From NCBI RefSeq assembly GCF_003946165.1, contig NZ_RHOI01000006.1:1-64000 (forward strand): 64,000 bases of DNA. Reading direction: 5' to 3'. Under the pieces are notes generated by a model. It had not been told where the DNA came from and made no database searches. It saw nothing but the letters and a program-made list of their open reading frames with translations. How positions within the stretch are numbered: the first letter of the stretch is position 1; every line of letters starts with the position of its first letter. The stretch comes from Lacticaseibacillus baoqingensis. GTDB lineage: Bacteria > Bacillota > Bacilli > Lactobacillales > Lactobacillaceae. Shown in pieces: positions 41,487 to 53,001 of this stretch. Position numbers and translations under genes: made by a program.

Positions 41487-41965
41487 GGGGTATAACCTCG
41501 CCGAATGCGGCATCATTCGGCAAGGGGCTGGTAAGTGTAAGTGTTTGAGCAGGAAGCGGTGCAGCCAGTGCAATACCCCTAAGGTGGGCTTGCTTCGCTT
41601 TGGTATCGGTGAGCTGCGCAAGCCAACGGGGTGGTGTATAAAGCATCGCGCCACGCCATGGCTGGCGCCATAACGCGTCACGCTGTTTTATACTCACCCC
41701 TAAGAGCGGCTTGCTCCGCTTTGGGTTTTCGTCGAGCTGCGTGGCGCAACGGCATTGCGCATAAGTCGTCTCGGGCACGCGATGGCGTTGCCACCACGCA
41801 CCCAAGCCGTCTTATGCACATGCCTAAAAGCGCGCCACTCCGCTCTGGGTTTTCGTCGAGCTGCGCAAGCCAACGCGATTGCGGGTAAGTCATCCCGGTC
41901 ACGCCGCGTGCCGCGACGCACCCAAGCTGCCTTACCCACATCGCTAAGAGCGGCTTGCTCCGCTC
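41487..41965 (-). repeat. Tandem array of structured ~121-bp repeats (three full, one partial)
   Basis: Unit A 41858-41965, B 41734-41845, C 41611-41721, partial D 41487-41600; linkers A-B and B-C are identical (TGGGTTTTCGTC on plus). On the minus strand each unit starts GAGC-GGA (AAGC in C) plus a 7-nt arm and ends with its complement plus GCA-GCTC. The arm is GCAAGCC/GGCTTGC in A and C but GTGGCGC/GCGCCAC in B. The inner stem also changes with its partner: GGGTAAG/CTTACCC (A), GCATAAG/CTTATGC (B), GTATAAA/TTTATAC (C). Partial D lacks the closing arm. The array follows the msmK stop by 10 nt on the same strand. Confidence 0.92.
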
Positions 41966-41975
41966 TGGGTTTTGG

Positions 41976-43124
41976 TTAGGCTTTGGCTTGTTCTGCGATC
42001 ATGGCTTCTTCGGCTTCTTTAGTCACGATCGCATTGGTGGTTTCTTTGTCGAAGAAGTGCGCTTTGTTGACGTCAAAGCCCATCTTGACCTTTTCACCAG
42101 GGTTGTGGAAGTCACGAGCGTCAACAGTAGCGACAAAGTCGGTGCCGTCGACTGTGGCATAAAGCTGTGAGGTGGCACCCATCAATTCGGAAACCGTCAC
42201 CACGGAGTCGATGGTTTGTTCTGGCCAGGTTTCCAAGAAGGCTTGTTCGGTGTGGATGTCTTCAGGACGGATCCCCAAGGTGATGTCTTTGTCGTTGTAA
42301 CCGCGGTCGTTCAAGATCTTGGCGCGGCCTTCAGGGATCGCGATGTTCAAACCTTTACCATCAGAAATACGGCTGTCTTTGTAGTGGACTTCCATGAAGT
42401 TCATGGCTGGCGAACCCATGAACCCGGCCACGAACTGGTTGCGAGGGTTGTCATAAACTTCAGCTGGGGTACCAATTTGTTGGACTTTACCAACAGACAT
42501 GACGACCACCCGATCAGCCATGGTCATCGCTTCAGTCTGGTCATGGGTCACGTAGATGGTCGTGGTGTTCAAACGCCGGTGGAGCTTGGCGATTTCGGCA
42601 CGCATGGAAACCCGCAATTTGGCATCCAAGTTAGACAGCGGTTCGTCCATCAAGAAGATCGGTGCATCCCGCACGATCGCCCGGCCTAAGGCAACACGCT
42701 GGCGTTGACCACCAGACAAGTCAGCGGGCTTGCGGCTCAAAAATTCTGTCAAGCCCAAGATCTCAGCGGCTTCATCGACCCGCTTTTTGATGTCGGACTT
42801 TTCATATTTGCGCAGCTTCAACCCAAAGGCCATGTTATCGAACACGGTCATATGTGGATACAGCGCATAGTTTTGGAACACCATCGCGATATCACGATCC
42901 TTTGGCGCCACGTCGTTCATGACCTTGTCGCCGATCTTTAATTCACCTTTCGTGATATCTTCCAGCCCGGCGATCATCCGCAAAGTCGTGGACTTCCCAC
43001 AACCAGAAGGACCGACGAAGACGATGAATTCCTTGTCTTGAACGTGCAGATTGAAGTCCATCACAGAGTCGTGATCGGCATGGGGATACTTTTTATAAAT
43101 GTGTTCCAGGTTGATTTGTACCAT
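41976..43124 (-). CDS. msmK: Sugar ABC transporter ATPase, MsmK/UgpC (MalK) type
   Basis: 382 residues: Walker A GPSGCGKST, signature LSGGQRQRVALGRA, Walker B IFLMDEPLSNLDAKLR, and a C-terminal TOBE/regulatory domain with LGIRPEDI. No permease or binding-protein gene is nearby, so it probably is a shared ATPase serving several sugar importers, as MsmK does in streptococci. The ATG at 43124 follows GGGAGTGG; the upstream in-frame start lacks a site. A cre box lies just upstream and the structured repeat array lies directly behind. Confidence 0.92.
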   Translation of the reverse strand: MVQINLEHIYKKYPHADHDSVMDFNLHVQDKEFIVFVGPSGCGKSTTLRMIAGLEDITKGELKIGDKVMNDVAPKDRDIAMVFQNYALYPHMTVFDNMAFGLKLRKYEKSDIKKRVDEAAEILGLTEFLSRKPADLSGGQRQRVALGRAIVRDAPIFLMDEPLSNLDAKLRVSMRAEIAKLHRRLNTTTIYVTHDQTEAMTMADRVVVMSVGKVQQIGTPAEVYDNPRNQFVAGFMGSPAMNFMEVHYKDSRISDGKGLNIAIPEGRAKILNDRGYNDKDITLGIRPEDIHTEQAFLETWPEQTIDSVVTVSELMGATSQLYATVDGTDFVATVDARDFHNPGEKVKMGFDVNKAHFFDKETTNAIVTKEAEEAMIAEQAKA

Positions 43125-43163
43125 ATTTTCCACTCCCATCGTGATTTAACAAGTTCATTGTAA

Positions 43164-43179
43164 TTGAAAGCGCTTTTGT
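43164..43179 (-). promoter_or_regulatory. cre-like CcpA site before msmK
   Basis: TTGAAAGCGCTTTTGT matches the catabolite-responsive element core (TGAAAGCGCTTTCA ideal) except at the last two positions. Placement 40 bp upstream of msmK suggests carbon catabolite control. Confidence 0.65.
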
Positions 43180-43292
43180 AGGCATGTGTCAATGTGCACA
43201 AAATCTCGCCAGGATTTTTGCCAACATGCACAAAAAAGGTGATGTGATAGAATCAAGGCGGGTGATGAACCCATTATTCATGGAAGGTGGTC

Positions 43293-43766
43293 GTGATCTT
43301 GGTTAAAGCGTATACCATTGTGTTGGTGCAGACCCCAGTCGGTTATTTGTTGATCAATCGGGCTAAGCCCCCGTATCAAGGATTGTGGAATGGCTTGGGC
43401 GGGAAAGTTGAACCTAACGAAACGCCAAGTGCCGGGGCGATCCGTGAGGTGGCGGAAGAATGTGGCCTAGTGTTGCCAGCTGTCACGGCTTGCGGCTTGG
43501 TCCATTGGCTGGTAGATGACCGCTTGCAAGGGGAGTTGTACTTGTTTAGCGGTGTTAGCACCAGCATGCCGTCATTACCGCAAGCCACGCGTGAAGGGGT
43601 CTTGGCCGCGTTTGATCGCCAATGGCTGACCGCTTCGCAAAATCAGGGTCTGGTGCCGGATCTGGCAGCGATGCTGCCGCTGTTTTGGGCGGGGCAAGCA
43701 GGGGAATATCTGTCGCATTTTGCCGGGGAGCGCTTTTTAGGTTTGGAGCAGGTGGCCAATGATTGA
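43293..43766 (+). CDS. NUDIX hydrolase, MutT/8-oxo-dGTPase type
   Basis: About 157 residues. The NUDIX box GGKVEPNETPSAGAIREVAEECG (spanning residues about 35-57) is complete, preceded by INRAKPPYQGLWNGLGGK, the arrangement of MutT/YtkD-like 8-oxo-dGTP diphosphatases. Start uncertain: GGAAGG (43282-43287) favours GTG at 43293 or TTG at 43299; the GTG at 43287 is inside the site. It overlaps the next gene by 8 nt. Confidence 0.87.
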   Translation: MILVKAYTIVLVQTPVGYLLINRAKPPYQGLWNGLGGKVEPNETPSAGAIREVAEECGLVLPAVTACGLVHWLVDDRLQGELYLFSGVSTSMPSLPQATREGVLAAFDRQWLTASQNQGLVPDLAAMLPLFWAGQAGEYLSHFAGERFLGLEQVAND

Positions 43767-44583
43767 AGTCGGCGTCACGGCCATTGCGGATCATCCCGAA
43801 CTGGCCGCTAATGGCAAAACCAGTACGCTGGCTGATCTGACGGCACATTTTCCGATCATCGAAATCGACACGAGCTTTTACGCCTTGCCCAAGCTTGCTG
43901 TGGTCCAGCGCTGGCAGCAGCAGGTACCGCTTCGGTGTCGTTTCATCATCAAAGCCAGCCAGTATATGACCTTGCACAAAGTCGATCCACATGTGGATGT
44001 CGTGGCGCAATTCACGGCACTGAAACGGGCGGTGGCGCCGTTAGTGGCGAGCAAACAGTTGGCGGCTATCTTGTTTCAGCTGCCGCCTTTTTTTGGCGTC
44101 ACGCCAGCGAACAGTCGGTATTTAGACCGCGTGCGGGAGTTGTTTCCGGAGCTGCCGATCGCCGTGGAGTTGCGCAATAACGGCTGGTACCTGCCGGCAT
44201 ATCGGCAAGCCACACTGGCACAATTACGGCGCTTGCGCATGATCCATGTCGTGGTCGACGAGCCGCAAACCCCTGCCGGCAGTGTGCCAATGGTGGCTGA
44301 AGCGACGCATCCGGATTTAACGATCATGCGGCTGCATGGGCGTAATTTTGCCGGCTGGCAAGAAAAAAGCCGCCAGTGGCGCAGCCAGCGCACCAATTAT
44401 CGGTACTCCCCGGAAGCACTCCATGAATTAGGCCAAGTCGCCCGGCAATTGGCCAGCCGGGATGTGGCGGTGATCTTCAATAATAATGGCGGCGGGGATG
44501 CAGCGGCCAATGCGTTAGCGTTTATCGCCCAAGAACAATTACACTACACCGGGCTGGGACCAGAACAATTGGACTTGTTTTAG
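43759..44583 (+). CDS. DUF72-family protein (YecE-like)
   Basis: 274 residues, TIM-barrel-like DUF72: IEIDTSFYALPK, RFIIKASQYMTLHK, LFQLPPFFGV, VELRNNGWYL, IMRLHGRNFAGW and VIFNNNGGGDAAANA. Members are widespread and of unknown biochemical function. Translationally coupled with the upstream NUDIX gene. Confidence 0.9.
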   Translation: MIEVGVTAIADHPELAANGKTSTLADLTAHFPIIEIDTSFYALPKLAVVQRWQQQVPLRCRFIIKASQYMTLHKVDPHVDVVAQFTALKRAVAPLVASKQLAAILFQLPPFFGVTPANSRYLDRVRELFPELPIAVELRNNGWYLPAYRQATLAQLRRLRMIHVVVDEPQTPAGSVPMVAEATHPDLTIMRLHGRNFAGWQEKSRQWRSQRTNYRYSPEALHELGQVARQLASRDVAVIFNNNGGGDAAANALAFIAQEQLHYTGLGPEQLDLF

Positions 44584-44586
44584 CCA

Positions 44587-44615
44587 TTAAACCCAGTGGC
44601 GTCCTATGCTATACT
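44587..44615 (+). promoter_or_regulatory. Probable metG promoter
   Basis: TTAAAC (44587-44592), a 17-bp spacer and TATACT (44610-44615). No T-box is seen between it and metG. Confidence 0.5.
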
Positions 44616-44617
44616 AA

Positions 44618-46654
<2,037 letters not shown>

Positions 46655-46664
46655 GTGGTCAAAG

Positions 46665-46698
46665 TAGGTGCGTCAGCAAATGACGCGCCTATTTTTTT
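46665..46698 (+). terminator. metG terminator
   Basis: TAGGTGCGTCA pairs with TGACGCGCCTA (one G-U or mismatch position) around GCAAA, followed by seven Ts. Confidence 0.92.
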
Positions 46699-46786
46699 GC
46701 GCTTGGCTCGATGGCAGCTTTTATGCCGCTATTTTCCCCAAAAAGCGCCTGATCGCAAACCAAACAGCCCAAATGCGCGACATGAG

Positions 46787-46833
46787 GTCAGCTTAGCTGC
46801 CACGACAACCAAATATAAGGCAGAAAAGCTGAC
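46787..46833. other. Stem-loop in the gltB upstream region
   Basis: GTCAGCTT (46787-46794) pairs with AAGCTGAC (46826-46833), with inner TGCC/GGCA. It lies in the 300-bp gap between the metG terminator and gltB. The rest of that gap shows only a possible gltB -10, TATACT at 46962-46967, next to GAGTAAACTC. Function of the hairpin unknown. Confidence 0.4.
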
Positions 46834-47001
46834 GTCTAACATATCGGCGCAAGGACCTGGTAGCCTGCATCTGCCTAAATAATTGTGCATTTCACTTAAA
46901 CACGACGATTTTTCATCCTATAGGTCTTGCAAAATAAGAATTCAATGAGTAAACTCGATGTTATACTCACAATTTTCTAAAACTTCTAGAGGTGAACGGG
47001 A

Positions 47002-50000
47002 ATGCGGCACAATACGAAAACGATGTATGATCCAGAGTTCGAACATGCCGCCTGTGGCATGGGCTTCATCACCCAGATCGATGGTCATGCGTCACACGCG
47101 TTGATCGAGCGGGCGTTGGTCATGTTGCGGCGGATGAATCATCGCGGCGGGACCGGTTCTGAACCTGATACAGGTGATGGTGCCGGGATCTTGATGGCAA
47201 TGCCAGACACATTCTTCCGTAATTATGCGGAGGAACAGGATTTTGAGTTGCCTAAAGCCGGCGATTACGCGGTAGGGATGTTCTTCTTGCCACAAGCCGA
47301 AGAAGGCAAAAATGCCATGACCAAGGCGCTGACCCAAGAGGTCACGCAGCGCGGATTTGATGTGCTCGCTTGGCGGGCAGTGCCGTATGTCTACGAAAGC
47401 TGCGGCCCAACTGCGCAACAAGTGATGCCAAGTTTTGTCCAAGTGATCTTGGCCAAGCCGGCAGCCGTCGCTTCTGGGCGTGAATTTGAAGATGCGCTGT
47501 TCAAGCTGCGCCGCCATTTGGAAAAGACCTTTGCGGCCAACGATTTTACCATCGTCAGCTTGTCCAGCCGGACATTATGTTACAAAGGGATGCTTCACGC
47601 TTATCAAGTCGGCGAATTTTACCCCGATTTGCATGACGACACGATGCAAAGTGCGATCGCACTGATCCATTCCCGTTTCTCGACGAATACCTTCCCAAGC
47701 TGGGATCGGGCCCAACCTTTCCGTTTTCTTGCCCATAATGGCGAGATCAACACCTTGAAGGGTGCGGAAAACTGGATGGCCAGCCACAACATTCCAGTGT
47801 ATGACGAAGATGATTCCGACTCAGCAAAGTTGGAAAACTGCATGGAATACCTTTACCGTCATGGTCGCGATATTCCGCAAGCTTTGTTGATGATGATGCC
47901 TGAAGCTTGGGGCGATGGCACCGGCATCGACGATAAGCAGCGGGCTTTTGATGAATACAATGCCAGCTTTATGGCGCCTTGGGATGGTCCGGCGGCGATT
48001 TGTTACACCGATGGCTTGCAAGTGGGCGCGGCTTTGGATCGTAACGGCTTGCGGCCGTCACGCTATTTGCTGACCAAAGATAATATCATGGTCGTGGCGT
48101 CTGAATCTGGTGTTTATGACGTCGCGCCTGAAGATCTGGTGGATAAAGGGATCTTAGGCCCTGCCCAGATGATCTTAGTGGATACCACTGAAGGCAAGGT
48201 TTATCATACTGAAGACATCAAGCAAAAATATGCCACCGCGCACCCTTATCAAGAATGGCTGGATGACAATCAGCTGACCTTAGACCAAGTGCCAGATGTC
48301 GATGTTCAAGAAGCCTTGACCGATGACAGCCTGCAAACTTTGTGGCGCCGGCATGGCTATACCGAAGACATTATTCAAGATGCGATCATTCCGATGGCGA
48401 AAAAAGGCGAAGAACCGATCATTTCGATGGGGTTTGATTCTCCGCTGGCAGTGTTGTCAGACAAGCCGCAGTCATTGTTTACTTATTTCAAACAACAATT
48501 TGCCCAAGTCACTAACCCGCCGATCGATGCGATCCGGGAACAATTAGTGATCGGCACAGAAGTCTTTATCGGTCCAGATGCGGATGTCGCCGCAGATACC
48601 CCAGCCAATGCCAAGAAGGTCAAGCTGGCCAGTCCGATGTTGACCACCCCAGAATTTGAGAAGCTGCGGCGTTTGGACACCAATGGGTTCAAGGCCGTTG
48701 AACTATCGGTTTGCTATGCCAAATCCGATCGCCAACACCGCTTGCAACAAGCGCTTGACGATTTGTTCCGGGCGGCAGAAGCAGCCGTTGATGCCGGCAA
48801 GAACCTGTTGATCTTAACGGATCGCGATGCCGGCAAGTCCAAGTTGGTGATGCCGATCCTTTTGGCAGTTTCCGGCTTGAATAATTACTTGGTGCGCAAA
48901 GGCAAGCGCGGGTTAGCATCGATCGTGGTGGATACCGGCGAAGCGTGTGAAGTGCATCATTATGCCGCTTTGCTTGGCTATGGGGCCAGTGCGATCCATC
49001 CGTATGGCGTTTATGCTACGTTGAAGGCCTACCATATGGGGGATGCGCTGGAGACTTATCGTCATGCCAGTGAAAAAGGCATCATCAAGATCATGAGCCG
49101 GATGGGGATCTCCACGATCACCGGTTATCAAGGCGCACAGTTGTTTGAAGCGGTGGGCTTGGCGAGTCATGTTGTTGAAGAATACTTCACCGGTACCCAA
49201 AGCCGGATCGGCGGGATCGATCTTGATCAAATCGAAGATGAATACTTAGCTCGTTATGAACGGGCATTTGGGGCAAAAGCCAAATATGACTTGCCAAGCG
49301 GCGGGAGCTTCAAATACCGCGCAGAAGGCGAGCACCATTTGTACAACCCCAAGACCATGTACAAGTTCCAACGGGCAGTGCGCCTAGGCGACTACAAGCT
49401 GTACCAAGAGTATGCGCATGAAATGCATGCTGAAGAGCTGTCCAACCCGACCACGCTGCGTTCGCAATGGCACATTCATGCTGATCGGCCAAGTGTCCCA
49501 TTAGCAGAAGTTGAACCGGTTTCGGCAATCGTCAAGCGGTTCAAGTCCGGGGCGATGTCTTATGGGTCGATTTCAGAAGAAGCGCATACCACGATCGCAG
49601 AAGCGATGAACCGCCTTGGCGGCAAGTCCAACTGTGGTGAAGGCGGCGAACCGCGTTGGCGGTTCAAGCCGCAAGCAGACGGGCGCAACTTGAACTCTAA
49701 GATCAAGCAAGTGGCCTCGGCACGTTTTGGGGTCAACACCGAGTATTTGATGTATGCCGAAGAGATCCAGATCAAAGTCGCACAAGGGGCTAAGCCTGGG
49801 GAAGGCGGCCAGCTGCCAGGGACCAAAAACTTCCCTTGGGTCGCTGAAGTCCGTGGTTCTGTGCCTGGGGTACGGTTGATCTCCCCGCCGCCTCATCATG
49901 ATATCTATTCGATCGAAGACTTGAAGCAATTGATCTTTGACCTTAAGCAAGTGAATCCGAAAGCGGCGATCACCGTGAAGCTGGTGTCTTCCACTGGCGT

Positions 50001-51465
50001 CGGGACCATCGCCACTGGGGTCGTCAAAGCCGGTGCGGATAAAGTCGTGATCTCTGGATACGACGGCGGTACTGGGGCCGCACCGCGCAACTCGGTGCGT
50101 GATGCCGGGCTGCCATGGGAAATGGGCTTATCTGAAGCCCATCAAACCCTGGCCATGAATCACCTGCGGCAGCGCGCTACGCTGGAAACCGATGGCAAGC
50201 TGATGTCTGGCCGCGATGTGGCCATTGCGATCATGTTAGGTGCCGAAGAGTTTTCCTTTGCGTCTTTGGTGTTGGTTTCGGTCGGGTGTATCATGATGCG
50301 GGTCTGCAGCTTGAACACTTGCCCGACTGGGATCGCCACACAAAATCCGGCTTTGCGGAAGTTCTTCATCGGCACGCCGGAAAACGTAATCAACTGCATG
50401 CAGTTTATTGCCGAAGACTTGCGTGAAGAAATGGCACGTTTGGGCTATCGTACCGTGGATGAAATGGTCGGTCATGTGGAACATCTGGTCCCGCGCTTCA
50501 CGGCCAAAGGCAAGGCCAAGACGCTTGATTTTTCCCGGATGCTTGGGCATACCTATGGCATTCAGCGCAAGATCAAAGACCCGTTCCAGCCAGATGATGA
50601 GATCCCTGCTTTGAACGCATTTGCGGCTAGTGCCGTGAATAACGATGAAAAAACGGTCATCAAAGGCCAGATCAACAACATCGATCGTGCTGCTGGGACC
50701 CGGATTTCCGGATGGTTGGCAAAGCGTTTTGCCGATGCTGATCTGCCAGATGATCGCTTGACCTACGAATACACCGGTGTCGCTGGCCAAAGCTTTGGGG
50801 CATTTGCCGCCAAAGGCTTGACCTTGCGTTTGACTGGTGAAGCCAATGACTATGTCGGCAAAGGCTTGTCAGGCGGCCGCTTGATCGTGCAAGCACCGCC
50901 AACAGCGGCCACGCTGTACAGTAATGCGCCGATCGTCGGTAATGTGGCGTGCTTTGGCGCGACTAGCGGGGAAGCTTACTTCAACGGCCGTGCCGGTGAG
51001 CGCTTTTGTGTCCGTAATTCCGGTGCTGACGTCGTCGTTGAAGGCATTGGGGATCACGGTTGTGAATATATGACCGGCGGCCACGTGGCGATCTTAGGCC
51101 CAACTGGGCGCAACTTTGGTGCCGGGATGTCTGGCGGGGTCGCATATGTGTATGACCCTGACCATCAATTAAAAGCGCATTGCAATATGGACATGATCGA
51201 GTTGTTCAAGCTGGGCGAAACCGGCGACGATCAACTGTTGCATGACATGTTAGTCCGGCATGCACGCTATACCAACTCCGCTAAAGCCATCGAATTGCTG
51301 GCCAGCTGGGATGACGCGCAAAAGGATTTCGTCAAGGTCTACCCGAAAGAGTTCCATCGGATGAATGATCTGATGAGTGCACTGGCGGCTAAAGGGGTGG
51401 CCAAAGAGCAGCTGGAACAAGCGGCGTTTGACAGTGTGATGGGCCCGCAGCCAACCGTCAAGTAG
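47002..51465 (+). CDS. gltB: Glutamate synthase (NADPH) large subunit
   Basis: 1487 residues, full length. Order: N-terminal class II glutamine amidotransferase with the nucleophile Cys in EHAACGMGF (Cys18, so a short propeptide is removed), central domain, FMN-binding synthase barrel (GEGGEPRWRFKPQADGR, PGEGGQLPGTK, SGYDGGTGAAPRNSV), the 3Fe-4S Cys cluster CIMMRVCSLNTC, and the C-terminal GxGxG beta-helix. It makes two glutamates from glutamine and 2-oxoglutarate. It is followed after 25 nt by gltD. A complete GOGAT is uncommon among lactobacilli, many of which are glutamate auxotrophs. Confidence 0.97.
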   Translation: MRHNTKTMYDPEFEHAACGMGFITQIDGHASHALIERALVMLRRMNHRGGTGSEPDTGDGAGILMAMPDTFFRNYAEEQDFELPKAGDYAVGMFFLPQAEEGKNAMTKALTQEVTQRGFDVLAWRAVPYVYESCGPTAQQVMPSFVQVILAKPAAVASGREFEDALFKLRRHLEKTFAANDFTIVSLSSRTLCYKGMLHAYQVGEFYPDLHDDTMQSAIALIHSRFSTNTFPSWDRAQPFRFLAHNGEINTLKGAENWMASHNIPVYDEDDSDSAKLENCMEYLYRHGRDIPQALLMMMPEAWGDGTGIDDKQRAFDEYNASFMAPWDGPAAICYTDGLQVGAALDRNGLRPSRYLLTKDNIMVVASESGVYDVAPEDLVDKGILGPAQMILVDTTEGKVYHTEDIKQKYATAHPYQEWLDDNQLTLDQVPDVDVQEALTDDSLQTLWRRHGYTEDIIQDAIIPMAKKGEEPIISMGFDSPLAVLSDKPQSLFTYFKQQFAQVTNPPIDAIREQLVIGTEVFIGPDADVAADTPANAKKVKLASPMLTTPEFEKLRRLDTNGFKAVELSVCYAKSDRQHRLQQALDDLFRAAEAAVDAGKNLLILTDRDAGKSKLVMPILLAVSGLNNYLVRKGKRGLASIVVDTGEACEVHHYAALLGYGASAIHPYGVYATLKAYHMGDALETYRHASEKGIIKIMSRMGISTITGYQGAQLFEAVGLASHVVEEYFTGTQSRIGGIDLDQIEDEYLARYERAFGAKAKYDLPSGGSFKYRAEGEHHLYNPKTMYKFQRAVRLGDYKLYQEYAHEMHAEELSNPTTLRSQWHIHADRPSVPLAEVEPVSAIVKRFKSGAMSYGSISEEAHTTIAEAMNRLGGKSNCGEGGEPRWRFKPQADGRNLNSKIKQVASARFGVNTEYLMYAEEIQIKVAQGAKPGEGGQLPGTKNFPWVAEVRGSVPGVRLISPPPHHDIYSIEDLKQLIFDLKQVNPKAAITVKLVSSTGVGTIATGVVKAGADKVVISGYDGGTGAAPRNSVRDAGLPWEMGLSEAHQTLAMNHLRQRATLETDGKLMSGRDVAIAIMLGAEEFSFASLVLVSVGCIMMRVCSLNTCPTGIATQNPALRKFFIGTPENVINCMQFIAEDLREEMARLGYRTVDEMVGHVEHLVPRFTAKGKAKTLDFSRMLGHTYGIQRKIKDPFQPDDEIPALNAFAASAVNNDEKTVIKGQINNIDRAAGTRISGWLAKRFADADLPDDRLTYEYTGVAGQSFGAFAAKGLTLRLTGEANDYVGKGLSGGRLIVQAPPTAATLYSNAPIVGNVACFGATSGEAYFNGRAGERFCVRNSGADVVVEGIGDHGCEYMTGGHVAILGPTGRNFGAGMSGGVAYVYDPDHQLKAHCNMDMIELFKLGETGDDQLLHDMLVRHARYTNSAKAIELLASWDDAQKDFVKVYPKEFHRMNDLMSALAAKGVAKEQLEQAAFDSVMGPQPTVK

Positions 51466-51490
51466 TCTATGCGCATAAGGAGGAAAACCC

Positions 51491-52948
51491 ATGTCCGATC
51501 CTTTTGGATTCATGAAATATACGCGCAAGGACAATCCTTGGCGCGATCCAAAGTCTCGCATTGCGGACTTTAATGAAATGGAATTACCGCTTACTGATGC
51601 CCAGCGGCGCCAGCAAGCGTTACGCTGTATGAATTGTGGCGTCCCGCATTGTCATGTGGGGTTCGCGTATGCTGGCGGCAAGGCGGTTTCGGGGTGTCCC
51701 AACGACAACTTGATCCCTGAATGGCAAGATTTTGTTGGGCGCAACGAAGATAAGCGCGCCTTTCAACGGTTGACGCTGACCAATCCGTTACCAGATTTTA
51801 CCGGGCACGTGTGCCCAGCACCGTGTGAGGTTTCTTGTAACGAAGCTTTGAATAACAAAGGCATTACGATCCGCAATAACGAACGCTTCATCATCGACCA
51901 AGCCTTCAAGTATGGCTGGGTCGAAGAATCTGGGCGGCCGCTGCATCGCAACGGCATCAAGATCGCCATTGTCGGTTCAGGTCCAGCAGGGCTGACAGCC
52001 GCTTGGCGGTTGAACCAGCTCGGCTATTCTGTCACCGTCTACGAAGCCGATGACAAACCAGGCGGCTTGGTACAATACGGTATCCCCAACATGAAATTGC
52101 CTAAAGAAGATGTGGCGCGGCGTGTTGCCGTCATGGAAAAAGTCGGGATCACCTTCATCTGCAATACGCGTGTCGGCGTTGATATTTCTGGTGCTGAATT
52201 GCGGCAGCAATATGCACGGGTGTTGTTGACGATCGGTGCGCGCATGCCGCGGGAGCTCAATGCCCCAGGCCGGCAGCTCAAAGGGATCCAACAAGCACTG
52301 GACTTCTTGACTGCAGCGACCAAAGCGGTGGCTACAGATGGTCCAGCGGCGAACCAAAAACTCGCCGGCAAGCGGGTGGTCGTCGTTGGCGGCGGGGATA
52401 CGGGGAATGACTGTATCGCCACAGCATTGCGCTTAGGCGCGCGCGACATCTTGCAGCTGGAAATTGCCCCAGCGGCACCAAGTCAGCGCCCAGACGACAA
52501 TCCTTGGCCAGAATGGCCGCGGACACAGCGAATCGGCTATGGACAAAGCGAATACGCCGCGCTGTCTGATCAGCCGCTGACGCATTTTGCCGAAACCATC
52601 ACCGAATTCCATGGCGATGATAACGGCCGCGTTAACGGGATCACCATCGCCAAAGCGGATCACTTCCAGCCGGTTGCCGGAACCGAATTTGACGAACCTG
52701 CCGATCTGGTTTTGTTGGCCATGGGCTTTACCGGTGCCGACAGCAGTGTCTTCGCTGATTGTGGGGTCCACAAGGTCTATGATGATTATCAAACTGATTC
52801 TGAGGAAGTTTATGTTGCCGGTGACGCCAAGCGCGGGCCGAGCCTCGTGATCTGGGGGATTCGCGAAGGCCGCATGGCAGCCGAAGCGATCCACCAATCG
52901 CTGGCTTCTGCCGCAGATCTGGCACCAGTCGCAAGTAAACATGCTTAA
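51491..52948 (+). CDS. gltD: Glutamate synthase (NADPH) small subunit
   Basis: 485 residues. The N-terminal Fe-S region contains RCMNCGVPHC...GCPNDN and CPAPCEVSCNEA for two 4Fe-4S clusters. The FAD site is GSGPAGLTAAWRL and the NADPH site VVVGGGDTGNDCIATA. It passes electrons from NADPH to GltB. ATG 6 nt after AAGGAGG. Terminator at 52955-52981. Confidence 0.97.
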   Translation: MSDPFGFMKYTRKDNPWRDPKSRIADFNEMELPLTDAQRRQQALRCMNCGVPHCHVGFAYAGGKAVSGCPNDNLIPEWQDFVGRNEDKRAFQRLTLTNPLPDFTGHVCPAPCEVSCNEALNNKGITIRNNERFIIDQAFKYGWVEESGRPLHRNGIKIAIVGSGPAGLTAAWRLNQLGYSVTVYEADDKPGGLVQYGIPNMKLPKEDVARRVAVMEKVGITFICNTRVGVDISGAELRQQYARVLLTIGARMPRELNAPGRQLKGIQQALDFLTAATKAVATDGPAANQKLAGKRVVVVGGGDTGNDCIATALRLGARDILQLEIAPAAPSQRPDDNPWPEWPRTQRIGYGQSEYAALSDQPLTHFAETITEFHGDDNGRVNGITIAKADHFQPVAGTEFDEPADLVLLAMGFTGADSSVFADCGVHKVYDDYQTDSEEVYVAGDAKRGPSLVIWGIREGRMAAEAIHQSLASAADLAPVASKHA

Positions 52949-52954
52949 GCATAT

Positions 52955-52981
52955 AAAAAGCCGTCGATGAGACGGCTTTTT
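52955..52981. terminator. gltBD terminator
   Basis: AAAAAGCCGTC pairs with GACGGCTTTTT around GATGA; it also serves the convergent EIIA gene. Confidence 0.92.
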
Positions 52982-53001
52982 ATGTGGAGCGTGATCATGG
53001 C

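Noticed and set aside
41422-41941. Minus-strand ORFs with repeating AQLDENPERSGALLG-like protein motifs
   Set aside because: The reading frame repeats only because the DNA repeats. Changes between units preserve base pairing rather than amino acids, and no ribosome site is present.
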